A DNA stretch of 64,000 nucleotides from assembly GCA_025175895.1 (NCBI GenBank), contig CM046001.1:23756314-23820313 (forward strand), read 5' to 3'. This DNA is from Wurfbainia villosa. Lineage: Eukaryota > Streptophyta > Magnoliopsida > Zingiberales > Zingiberaceae. A program made the position numbers and the translations under genes. The notes beneath the pieces were generated by a model that was not told the origin of the DNA, did not search any database, and was given only the letters and a program-made list of their open reading frames with translations. Each line of letters begins with the position of its first letter. Positions within the stretch are counted from its first letter, which is position 1. Positions 1 through 10,298 of the stretch are shown here, piece after piece.

Positions 1-3
1 CAT

Positions 4-468
4 ATGCCTAGAAAGTCCCATGCCCAAGATTTAAATCAAAATTCTAAAATTGGGCAATTAGAAAAGGAAAATCAACACCTAGGACCTAAGAGTCAAAAGT
101 CAACCAAGGGCAAGAAAGGTTTGGGTCACAAACCTAAGCCTAAAGTGGCTTATCATAGTGTTCCATTTGATTATGGAACACAAACTAGGTCTAGGAAGAC
201 CAAGGTCAATAGGGAGGTTATCCCTAGAGTTGACCAAAGGGTGTGCCTAGTGGCTAGGGTTTCTAGGAAACCTAGGGTGACCACTAAGAAGGTTGCAAGG
301 GGAGTTACCCCTAGAGTCAACCTAGGTAAGACCCAAATGACCAAGGCTAACAAGCCTAGGAGGGTCATTAGGAATGTATCTAGGGAGATTATCCCTAAGA
401 AATACCTAATTAACCCTAGGAGCTCAAATCGGTTTTGGGTTCCTAAGAGCGTGATTGATTCACGCTAA
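4..468 (+). pseudogene. gag C-terminal fragment of element B1
   Basis: This is an open stretch of 154 residues, very rich in Lys and Arg, with a repeated basic pattern (for example TRSRKTKVNREVIPRVD) and a C-terminal WVPK motif at about residues 147-150. Basic tails ending in WVPK occur at the end of gag in Sirevirus-type copia elements, and the gag ends of C1 (9926) and C2 (61768) carry WVPK too. It matches the minus-strand fragment 41426-41752 in element B3. The protein would be the RNA-binding part of the capsid precursor. The upstream capsid region is outside the window, so the ATG at 4 is probably internal. Not a host gene. Confidence 0.65.
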
Positions 469-2345
469 GATGGGTTTAGGGTGTGCCAACCTTGATTGGA
501 TGGGTAGTTAACTCAACCATGGTAAAGGTGGCACTTTAGGATATTTTCAAGGTTATGGTTACCTTGGAAATAGATTTGAATCAATATCCTACAAGTTTTT
601 AGGATGTGCCAATATTATTTGAGAAGTTTGATAAAAAGATTAAATTGGCACAATTTAGGTTTAGAGGTTAGTGTGCCATTTTGGGTTTTTGACACACTTG
701 GGAGAAAAATAGAAATATGGCAAAACATAATTAATTATATGAAATGGCAATTAATATTAAAATTTAGGTATTCTTATACCTATACTTTTTATATGCCATG
801 TTTTGTTTGCCATATAACATGTCATGACATCATACTTAGTTTTAATCATATAAAATGTCATGATCATGTTTAGGTTTTAGGTTAATGTCATGAGTTGTTA
901 GGTTATATCATATGTCATGACATGATCATACATTTCATGCTTTAATTTTTGCTATCATTATGCCATGATCATACATTTCATGCATTAATCTGATTGAAAT
1001 TGATTTAAGGACAATGGCATGACTTGAAGTCTCATTTATAAGGGAATCAAGTAGAATTGCCTTAGAAAGATGCATGAAACCCTAGATTAGGGAGAACAAA
1101 ACTCACATCACACATCCAATTGACATGTATGTGTATTTATACACCCTAGATACATGTGAGATGCTAGGATATGAGTTGAGTTCAAGGTGCATAGTTTTTG
1201 CATCTAGTTGAACCAAAACTCATTTTAATTCAATGTGGATCATTGGGAGAGCATGTGTACAAGTCATGTACATAGAGCCCAAGGAATATGATCCAAAATA
1301 AGGTTTTGAAAACATTTTAAAATCATTTTGAAAAACCTTGGTGAAGTCTATCTTTTGATAGCAATCACGATTGATAGAGTTGATACAAAATAGGGCCAAA
1401 ACATTGAAAATTTCAATGGTTTTGAGTTTTGTATCAAACTCACTATTTTATGGGTAAATTAATTTTCAAATATTTTTCACCCATTGTGTGTGTCATAAGT
1501 ATTATACGTATGAATTTTCATGATTTTTCGAATTACGTATAATTATTTATGAATTTCCAAAATTCATTTCTGATAGTTGAAAATCGAGATTTTGATTATC
1601 GATCGGCTGTGGCAATCGATCGATGTGACCGGCGATCGGGTAATCGAGAGTCGATTGCCAATGTTGATTTCGGGAAAACAAGGTTTGTTTAGCCCGTGTT
1701 CAGCTACGGTAAGGTTTCCTAACCACTCTTAACCCTAGGATATGCTTTGGGAAGCATTATAAAGGGTGAAAATCCATTGGATATGGATTAGGAGCTGTGT
1801 TAGGTCAAAGTATCAAATTTAGGGTGAGTGAAAGTTCTATGTTGAACTTAGAACCTTAATTTTGATGGTTTAGAGTTCCTATTGGCTTAGGGGCTTCCCA
1901 AGGACATTGTTGGTGCAATGGTCAAGGGGGAGCAAGCCTTTAGGGGGAGGTATCCATCTTGGGATGATGGATGTGTTTTTCTCCTTGAAGAGGAGAAGTT
2001 ATTGGGAGAGTATCATCAATTGGGAAAATTGATGGGTTTTTGATACCCAATTTGGAAATTGGGAGAGATTATAGGATTACCTCTCTTGAGTGATATGTGA
2101 CTTATCACTAGGAAGATGGTAGGCATCTTAGGTATTTATTTTTGGATCAAGGGGGAGATTGTAAGATCTCATTGGGATATGAGACATTGACCTCTTTGGA
2201 GAGAAAACCTTTTTGATGTTAGTCGAAAAGGGGGAGAATGTTTGGGGGAGAACATTTGGAGAGTGTTTACCAATTTGGGATAATTGGTAAGGGATTTGAG
2301 TTAGTGGTCTAACTCAAATGATTTGTTTGGTTTTTGTCAAACATC
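469..2345 (+). other. 3' noncoding region of element B1
   Basis: No credible gene. The first half repeats short palindromic words around TGTCATGACA (about 815-970). The second half (1880-2340) holds several GGGGGAG purine tracts and a cluster of short perfect hairpins. The same order of sequence is recognisable, inverted, in element B3 (39578-41400). Confidence 0.6.
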
Positions 2346-2359
2346 AAAAAGGGGGAGAT
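2346..2359 (+). other. polypurine tract of element B1
   Basis: The purine run AAAAAGGGGGAGAT sits immediately upstream of the LTR start at 2360 (tattggtgcaatc, where TG has become TA). This is the expected plus-strand primer position. Similar tracts lie upstream at about 1925, 1942, 2150, 2231 and 2244. Confidence 0.75.
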
Positions 2360-3297
2360 TATTGGTGCAATCTGTTGGGATGTATACTGAAAGCCTAGCT
2401 CTTTTGTATGGACATCTTTATTTTGAAATAAGAATCACATGATCATTGTTTGCACGTTATATTTATATGTGTGCATATTGTCTAATATTTTACATTGTAG
2501 ATAACATGGTGCCTGGGTGCGGCACAGAAGATCATGTTATCAGTCCCTTGTAGAATATAAGTAGAGGCTCACAACCAAGATGGTTTTGGACAAACCATTG
2601 GCATGGTTGTAGTGTAGCTTGATATTGTTTTATCTTGAACATAGAGTTACACTAGTACACTTAGGTGTATTGAGCAGGACCGACATAGAGGTGATTCAAT
2701 TTATTGCTGACTGCATAATTGAATCGGACCTCGGATATTATATTTTACATGCTCTTAATCCCGATATAATAACGGGCACATGTACTTAGTATTTATTTCT
2801 TTGATTTACCAGAGGGTGAGATTTCTATGGATTAAATCAATATGCCCGGTAAGTTGGGAAGTGATATTATTTACATGGTGTGTCGTTGATTATAGGAGGA
2901 ATCCGTGTCCTATATATTAGGTTGATGATGTCCCCTTGAGGAGCTCATAAGGTTCATCATGTAAACCCTGCAGGTTGACTTAGTCAACATGATGATAAGG
3001 TTGAGTGGTACTACTCGAGGAGTTAGATGTTAATTAATTGATGGTCAGTAAATCAATTAATTGACGGACATTCGATATCTTAAACACGGGGAGATGAATG
3101 TACAAATAATATAAGGAGCCCATATTAATTTATGGGGGTTGGTGAGGTAGTTCGATGATGATCCTCTAGTGGAATGGAACATCATTGATGGATCAAGTTT
3201 GTGTGGTTCCGATCCATCGGGTGGCCAAGACCCAACTCCTCCTCATGGTCCCTATCGTAGCCTAAAATAAACCTCATGAACTCTAGATCAAATGATG

Positions 3298-3459
3298 GAA
3301 ATTAAATCTCTAGATCCGACGGTTGGGATTAAATCCCTAGAACCGACGGTTGAGATTAAATCTCTAGATCCGACGGTTGGGATTAAAACCCTAGAACCGA
3401 CGATTGAGATTAAATCTCTAAATCCGACGGTTGAGATTAAAACCCTAGAACCGACGGTG
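3298..3459 (+). repeat. 27-bp minisatellite inside LTR A1, six units
   Basis: Six tandem 27-bp units (gagattaaatctctagatcc and following) alternate between two subtypes, tctctagatccg and ccctagaaccga, giving a 54-bp higher-order period. All units keep one open frame (9-residue repeats of the type EIKSLDPTV). LTR A2 has four units at 27494-27601. Confidence 0.95.
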
Positions 3460-3776
3460 GAGATTAAAGGGGAGGGAAAGGAAAGGAAAGGGAGAGGAAA
3501 GGTTGGATAAGGTGGGCGGCAAGTTTAAAAGATTGATAAAATTTTTTTTCCTAATTCTATGCCACCTTGGGCGGCAAGATTAGAATTAGTTAAAAAAAAA
3601 AAATTTTAAGATTAGAATTGGTGAAAAATTTTTTTTTTCCCTATGCCACCTTGGGCGGCAAGATTATAGGAAGAAAAAATTTACTAATTCCTTGCTACCC
3701 TTGGGCGGCAAGAAAATTGGGAATTAGTTCCTATATTTTTGGCTACCTCATCAATAACCAACTTTCTCCTAAGTTC

Positions 3777-3784
3777 TATAAATA
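3777..3784 (+). promoter_or_regulatory. TATA box of LTR A1
   Basis: TATAAATA lies in the context tctataaatagggg, midway in the LTR, where the U3/R boundary is expected. The A2 copy has TATAAAAG at the equivalent place (27631). Confidence 0.6.
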
Positions 3785-4944
3785 GGGGCTTAGGCTTGGG
3801 GGGAAAAAGAAGTTTTTTTAGATGATGGAAATTAGGGTTTAGCCTCTCTTTGCTTGGGCGGCAAGTAACCCTAAGGAGGAAACCCTAATTAGGGTTTGGC
3901 TCCTTGGGTTGGGCGGCCAAGGTTTGGAAGGAGAGTGGGCGGCAACTTGTGGAAGAGTTCTTCTTCTTCCTAGGGTAAGTGGCCGGTTCTAGATCTCCTC
4001 CTTCCACCTTGGTTGGGCGGCAACAAGGAGGAGGATTGTTTTCCTTTCTTTTCTCCAAGTGTTGGCTGGCGCCCATACCCTTGGTGTTTCTCTTTCGGTT
4101 GGCTTCCATACTCCATTCCATCTTCTCTTTGAAGAAACCCTAGATTTTTCCTTTCCTTGGTTGGGCGGCTAGGTTATGGAGGGGAAAGTGGGCGGCAACT
4201 ATAGGAGAGGATATCTTCTTCTTCTTCCTAGGGTGTTGTCGGCTCCTAGATCTTTTCCCTCTACCTTGGTCGGCGCTCAACCTATTCCTCTCATCCTCTT
4301 CTTGTTCTCTTTGGACCGGCGGCAAGCATCATGCTTGGAGCTTGATGGTTGGTCCTAGATAAGAGATGAGTTTTGTTTCCATTTTGTTCTCTCTATTCTT
4401 GGGGCCGGCGGCATCAATCCTTTGTGGATTGGTGGTTGGCTCAAGCAAGAAGGGAAAGAGAGTTCTTCTTTCTTTGGATTGAAGAAGATTTAGGATGCTT
4501 CAACTTGTGGAGGATCTTCGCCCACACGAAGTCTACAAGGAGGTTAGGACATACGATAGAAGATCAAGAGGTATAAAAGTTTTATAACTTTTATTATTGT
4601 TCTTTGCATGTTCTTATCGATATGCTAGCTTAAGTTCTTTATGTTAGTATATGTTGATTATACTAGTTTACATTTGTATGTATTTGTATAATCATGGACC
4701 CCGATAAGAAACACAAAAACCGGCGATCCGTCCGTCGTCTCTTCCGCGGCTAACCGACTAGAAGAGTTGTGTTGCTTGAACAACTAGTTTGTTCAAGCGA
4801 TCGCTCGAGTCGTTAGCACGACGACGAATTGGTTGTGCTTAGGAAACTCATCCCATCCGGATTAGTTTTCATTAGTGAAAATTTTAATCCGGGGACATGG
4901 GAGCCAATGAGCATTCCGAGGATTAGCACATTGCCAACACAATC

Positions 4945-6675
4945 GGCCCAGGTCACGATTGACCAGGACTCGAGTTTGACTCGAGTGATGTTTTGATGTT
5001 TCGACAAAAACATATGACAATGTAATTGTCATGGGAAAGTCCAAGTCTTGTGCACTTGGCATGGAAAGTCCAAGTGGAACACTTGGCATTTGGTAAAGTC
5101 CAAGTCTTGAGTACTTGGCATGAAAAGTCCAAGTGGAACACTTGGCGCATGGAAAGTCCAAGTCATGGGTACTTGGCATTTGGGAAAGTCCAAGTCTTGA
5201 GTACTTGGCATGAGAAGTCCAATCATGGGTCTTGGCAAATGGAAAGTCCAAGCATGGGTCTTGGCATGGAAAGTCCAACATGGGTTGGCAAGGGAAAGTC
5301 CAAGCTTGAGTCTTGGCATTTGAGAAGTTCAAGGGTTTGATATTGGCGGCGTAAAGTCCAAGCTGGAGTCTTGGCAGCATAAGTCCAATGGTTGGCGTCG
5401 TAAAGTCCAAGCGGAGTCTTGGCGGTGTAAGTCCAATGTGCCTTGGCGGTGTAGACACCGTTAGCATGACATAGCCGATGGAAGCACCTGAAGGCTAGCG
5501 CGATGGATGAACAAGTCATGGATGACTTGGAGGGATCCGAGGGGCGTGAGGCTGATGGAGGTGGCTAGAAGGCTTAGGTCTAGGCTAAGGGTGGTCTAGC
5601 AAGTATGGGGACACCATACTTGGGTTAAAACCTCATTGTTGAGGTTGACAGTCGACTGCTGGGTTGGATCAGTCGTTTGGGCTTCATTTGTAGGCAAACA
5701 GAGGCGAGGCACGCTCGACCAGCGCCTCGACTGGAGGCCAATCGAGGCTCGGCTGACCGACTCGACTCGGACGGTGCGGAAGGAGGCTCAGCGCGAGGTG
5801 CGCTCGACCCGCCTCGGTGAACAATGAGGCGGCACTCAATCGAGGACGCGACTAGCGCTCGACTCGTTCAACAAGTATGAAAACGATGACACGAAGCAAG
5901 GTGGCTCGACCGGCGCCTCGGGTCTCATTCGAGGCGCCGATCGGTGAGCCGATCGGCAATCGATCGCTAAGGGATGGCATGATCGCTAGTTTAGCCACGA
6001 GCACAGAATGCTCCGTAGTCGACTGGGCAGTCGACTACGCGGCTGGCAGTCGACTGCCAAGAGATCCGTTGGAGTTTTTCCAGCGTGGATCTAGCCGTTG
6101 TCTCACGACAACAGTGCCATCAGTCGACTAATGGTCCTGATCAGTCGACTGATCGACTTTTTCTAGCACAGGTTGAAGCTTTATAAGGAGCTCGTGATGG
6201 AGGAAAAGATAGCGATTTTCTTGGGCGAAATTGAAGAGGAAAGTTGGTGCTTTCCAATCCTTCAAAGATAGTTCAAGGCAATCAAAGACCAAGCAATCAA
6301 AAGCTCTTGTAAAGTGTTTTCCTTTACTTGCATTTGTATTTCATTATCGTATTTGCTTGTATCTACTTGATTATTGTTGTAATCATTTTGTACGAGGTTT
6401 CTCCGCCTCCGGATTGTTCCGATAAGGAGTGTTTATTAGTGGTTGCGTGTGCATCACTAGAGCTCGTAGAGCTCGATCCGTGGAGTAGGAACCGTGCGGT
6501 TCCGAACCATGTTATATTGCGTGTTAGTGTTTGTGATTGTATTTCGTTATTGTTTCTATTATTACTATTCCGCTGTGCACTAACGAGTTTTGTAGAGACG
6601 ATCGCGAACGAATTCCATCTACAAACGGTCAAACGCTATTCACCCCCCCCCTCTAGCGGCGTCAAATCTCTAACA
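4945..6675 (+). repeat. 3' LTR of element B1 (main part)
   Basis: The LTR continues here after the A1 insertion and ends at ctaaca (6675). It matches solo LTR B2 (57241-58699) and, inverted, both LTRs of B3. It contains a hairpin minisatellite (5033-5460), a zone rich in GTCGAC palindromes (5645-6150), a TATA-like box (TATAAGGA at 6182) and the conserved terminal motif with a C-run followed by CTCTAGCG at about 6640. Confidence 0.85.
5033..5460 (+). repeat. LTR hairpin minisatellite, about 15 degenerate units
   Basis: About fifteen units of roughly 25-35 bp share the core AAAGTCCAAG followed by CTTGGCA. CCAAG and CTTGG within a unit are inverted, so each unit can fold. Long overlapping minus-strand frames here (for example 4862-5467) are by-products of the repeat. 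Confidence 0.9.
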
Positions 6676-7500
6676 ACAACAACCACTCGTACTCTTTCTA
6701 TCGAACTTACTACTGGCATAGTTTGAATCGGAGTAGCCGGTTAGTTCAAACTCGGTAGATCTAGGATACCAAATACCGACATTAAGTGTACCCTTTAGAT
6801 ATCTAAGGATACGCTTGACTAGAGTTAGGTGAGACTCCTTGGCACAGGTTTGAAACCTTGCGCACATACTTACTGCAAATAAGATATCAGGTCGGCTTAC
6901 AGTTAAGTAAAGGAGACTCCCTATTATGCTCCTATAGTATTTTAAATCAATTGAATTTTCGATTACATCTTCTTCTATATTCACATTAGTTGTCATTGGG
7001 GTATTAATAATTTTAGCGTCTTGCATTCCAAAGCGTTTAATTAATTCCCTAGTATATTTGCGTTGATGTAGGTATATTCCATCTTTAGTTTGTTTAATTT
7101 GTAGACCTGAAAAGAAACTTAACTCGCCTACTAAATTCATTTCAAATTCACTTTCCATAAGTGAAATGAACTCATTTAGTAGGATTGAGTTGGTGGTTCC
7201 GAATATAATATCATCTACGTAGATTTGGGCTATGAATATGTCTGTACCTAAGGTTTTTACGAAAAGGGTTGGGTCAACTACACCTTGGTTAAAGCCTTTA
7301 GACTTAAGATAAATCGAAAGTCTCTCGTACCAAGCTCGCGGAGCTTGTTTAAGTCCATAAAGAGCTTTCTTTAACCTAAGGACATGATCGGGTTTGTCTA
7401 AACTTTCGAAACCTTCTTTAATGTATCCATTTAAGAATGCAGATTTCACATCCATTTGAAACAATTTAAATCCTCGATGTGCTGCATATGCTAATAGCAT
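6676..7500 (-). pseudogene. C1 pol: reverse transcriptase and start of RNase H
   Basis: An open stretch of 275 residues carries RT core motifs in order: QMDVKSAFLNG (residues 15-25), ALYGLKQAPRAWY (46-58), and the catalytic YVDD at 94-97, which is intact. It continues into the copia connection and into RNase H with DRKSTSG near residue 268. It would copy retrotransposon RNA into cDNA. The frame stops where element B1 is inserted (6675), removing the end of RNase H. About eight residues usual before GFESL are missing. The RT N-terminus at 7501-7686 is in other frames, with stops, so the gene is dead. Confidence 0.9.
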
Positions 7501-7686
7501 TCGAATGGACTCTAATCTAGCTACTGGGGCATAGGTCTCGTCGTAATCTAAACCTTCGACTTAACTAAACCCTTTAGCAACTAGTCTAGCTTTATTTCTA
7601 ACTACTTCACCTTTATCATCAATTGTATTTCTAAACACCCACCTTGTTCCAATGATTGTTTTATCTTTAGGTGGTGGTACTAATTC

Positions 7687-9129
7687 TCATACTTCGTTCC
7701 TAGTGAATTGAGCCAACTCTTCTTGCATTGCAATAATCCAATCGGGATCAAGAAGAGCTTGGTCAATATTTTTGGGTTCAATTTTAGAAATCAAAGATAT
7801 TTGACTAAGGTTTCTGTATGAGGCTCTAGTTTGAACTCCTAGACTTGGATCACCTATCACTTGGTCGATAGGATGATTCGTTTGGGTCCTAGTTGGATTT
7901 GGGTTTGAGTCTACAACTTGATCCATAGGATGGCTTGTTTGAGTTCTAGTTTGGTTGGAGTCATCTATCACTTGGTCGATAGAGTGACTTGGTTGACTTA
8001 GGTTAGGATTAACACTAGACCTGATCTCCGGATCAGAGTTAGGTCTAGTATGAGTCGGTTCGCTAATTGGGGTTGCCAGGGGTTTTGTGGATTTGTGTCC
8101 TTCATCAAATACTACATTGATAGTCTCCTCGACTCTAAGGGTGTCGTGGTTATATACTCTATAAGCTCTGCTTGTAATCGAGTATCCTAGAAAGATTTCG
8201 GTCGTGGTTTTGGATGTAAATTTCCCTAGGTAATCCTTAGTGTTTAGGATATGTACCTTACATCCAAATACCCTAAAGTACTTGATGTTAGGTATTTTAT
8301 CGTGATAAATCTCGTATGAGGTCTTAAGGTGCCTCTTTACCATAAGGATTCTATTTTGGAAATAGCATGCCGTACTCACAGCTTCCGCCCAAAACCTATC
8401 GGGTAGGTTATACTCATTTAACATTGTCCTAGCGGCTTCTTGTAGGGTTCTATTTTTGAGTTCTACTAGGCCATTTTGTTGTGGAGTTCTAGGGCAAGAG
8501 AACTCGTGGTGGTATCCATTTAGGTTATAGAATTCTGTAAACCTATAGTTTTCGAATTCACCACCATGATCAGTCCTAAGTCTTTTGATTTTAATGCTTT
8601 GTTGATTTTCTATTAACTTAAATAGATTGATTAATTGATCTAGGGTATCATTTTTGTGTTTGATGAACCTAACCCAAGTAAATCTAGAATAGTCATCAAT
8701 TATGACTAAGCAGAATTTACTTCCGTTAAGTGACTTAGCTCCGTGTGAATCAAATAGATCCATGTGTAGGAGCTCAAGCACACTTTTGGTTCGTTCTTGA
8801 CTAGTTAGTTGATGTTGTATCCTAGATTGTTTACCTTGTTGACAAACATTACATATTTTATTATCCAAGTTGTTGAGGTTAGGCAAACCTCTGACTAAAT
8901 CACTCTGACTCATCTTGTGGATGAGTCTTGGGTGTGAGTGACCGAGTCGTCGGTGCCACAACCACGATTCCTCTTGCTGTGTCATAAGACACTTAGTTGA
9001 GGAGTTAGTTAAGTTGATAGTGTAAATGTTGTTATTTCTAGTCCCTTTAAGAATTGTTTTAGAGGTTTCGTTTGTATTAATTACGCATTCATTTTCTAGA
9101 AATATGACCTTATAGTTATTATCACACAA
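7687..9129 (-). pseudogene. C1 pol: integrase
   Basis: An open stretch of 480 residues. The pre-integrase zinc finger has H59 and H64 (WHRRLGH) and C93 and C96. The DDE triad is intact: D124 in LLHMDLFD, D187 in RTDHGGEF and E223 in GLVELKNR, with the classic 35-residue spacing between the second D and E. The C-terminal GKF-type region and a Ser/Thr/Pro-rich linker lead towards RT. The frame ends at 7687 at a TGA where a Trp codon (TGG) is expected, so this is a point nonsense mutation within a formerly continuous pol. It would insert the cDNA in the nucleus. Confidence 0.9.
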
Positions 9130-9925
9130 TTGGCTTACACTAAATAAATTATATTGAAAATTTTCTACTAATAAAACATTTTGATTAACAAAATTTGAAT
9201 TGAGCTCAATATCACCTGATCCGATGATTTTGAGCTTGCCATTATTTCCGAAGGCTACCGATCCTTGTCGTTTGAATCGAAGCTTTGAAAACTTGAGTTA
9301 ATCCCCGGTCATGTGTCGGGAACAACCACTGTCCAACATCCATTGATCCTACACGCAAGGTAGTTGGATTGGATATTGGATTTATTAAAAATTGGTTGAA
9401 GATTATTAACCTAAATCATCTCACCCATGTCTATATGATCAAACATGTTAATCCTATATGTTCTTGTGAGATGACTTCCAATTTTTTAGTTGAATTAAGT
9501 TTAATGACTTAAACACTTGTCAACCTTGCGTTAGATTCGGATTTGACCTTAGGCTCATCAAGTCACCTTTTCAAGATCATGGCTTCCAGGTCGTGGCGAA
9601 GCACAGAGGCCTTCTTTGATCGGAACAACGACCACTTCCTTAGACAAAGCCATTTTCAAGAAAATAGAGACTTGACTCACCTAAGACCACTTCCTGGTCT
9701 AACTAGTCTAGGATACGGCGAGGTAGCTTCAGCTAGTTCCGCTCGGTCAAGTGCACCGAACTAGATACGCCTTATCTAGCCCGAATACACAAGACTCCAC
9801 TTTCCTAGCGTACTATCATCTCGCCGCATCCTGGTACTATGTTATCAAGTATTGATGAGTTATAGTCCTATCTAACCATTCTAAAAAGGAAAATCAAACT
9901 AAATAAAAACCTAAGCATGCAATTT
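9130..9925 (-). pseudogene. C1 protease region and gag-pol spacer
   Basis: On the minus strand the protease active-site block WMLDSGCSRHMTG is readable, with its Trp codon at 9342-9340 and catalytic Asp codon at 9333-9331. This is the LDSG signature of copia aspartic proteases. The surrounding frame is broken by stops. Between this and the gag end (9926) lies about 450 bp without an open frame. It is homologous to 61780-62220 in element C2, which is where C2 homology to C1 ends. The plus-strand open frame at 9543-9764 is a chance frame. Confidence 0.75.
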
Positions 9926-10293
9926 CTAAGTTAAAACACAAACAAATTTCGTACTAGCTCCCCCTGGACCGTTGAATCGATTCGGTGTCTCTACATAGTG
10001 GATTTGGTCCTTGGGAACCCAGTACTGGTTTGATCCTAAGTTTGAAATCAAGGTGGTCTTAGGGACCCATGCTTGGACACGTTTTCTATGTCTACTTACG
10101 ATTGACATATACGACTTATTGGTCGTGTTTGAGCTAAACCCTAGCCCGGCCTTGTTGTACACGGCCCTTTGCGATCCAAGTAGGAGGTCAAGTCCTTTGG
10201 ATCCCAAAGTAAACCTTTCCAACGTATTCCTAAGATCTTCGACTTGACTTTTCAAGAGTGAGTTCTCAACTTCGAGTTTTTCAACTCGAGTTG
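9926..10293 (-). pseudogene. C1 gag, C-terminal part
   Basis: This stretch encodes the C-terminal end of gag. It has a coiled-coil-like Leu/Glu-rich start, then ERFTLGSKGLD, QRAVYNKAGLGF and two WVPK motifs, ending FNGPGGAS. It matches 61427-61768 of element C2 in the same order. It joins directly to the gag part beyond 19890 once element F and one copy of the duplication agtcc are removed. Confidence 0.85.
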
Positions 10294-10298
10294 AGTCC

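Larger units (their letters stand above)
2373..4939 (+). mobile_element. solo LTR of family A (A1)
   Basis: This 2567-bp sequence begins TGTTGGGATG, ends CCAACA and is flanked by the 5-bp direct repeat caatc (2368-2372 and 4940-4944). No internal domain is present, so it is a solo LTR left by LTR-LTR recombination. It interrupts the 3' LTR of element B1. A second, shorter copy lies at 26575-28405. It contains a 27-bp minisatellite, several spaced repeats with the core cttgggcggcaag (about 3560-3720) and a TATA box. Open frames over 3885-4576 are low-complexity and not conserved in frame with the second copy, so I do not call genes. Confidence 0.9.
1..6675 (+). mobile_element. Sirevirus-like gag-only element B1, 3' part
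   Basis: The window opens inside a plus-strand LTR element whose 5' end lies to the left. It comprises a gag C-terminal fragment (4-468), about 1.9 kb of noncoding DNA, a polypurine tract (2346-2359) and a 3' LTR that starts at 2360 and ends in ctaaca at 6675. The LTR is split after 13 bases by a solo LTR of family A (2373-4939) with a 5-bp duplication. Order and sequence match the complete element B3 (38001-44635, minus). No pol remnant is seen between the gag piece and the LTR, as in B3, so I infer a non-autonomous TR-GAG element. It is inserted in the RNase H region of element C1. Confidence 0.8.

Noticed and set aside
604..873. 89-residue open frame
   Set aside because: AT-rich noncoding region of element B1, no conserved counterpart in B3, no recognisable domain.
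3885..4576. Several open frames in the GC-richer part of LTR A1
   Set aside because: Low-complexity Lys/Arg/Pro-rich peptides in different frames, not kept in LTR A2.
4862..5467. Minus-strand 201-residue open frame and overlapping frames
   Set aside because: They lie wholly in the LTR hairpin minisatellite; the repetitive peptide (TWTFHAKYSRLGL type) follows from the DNA repeat and frames are not kept in other LTR copies.
9543..9764. Plus-strand open frame of 73 residues
   Set aside because: Opposite strand of the C1 gag-protease spacer; the homologous C2 region is not open in this frame.
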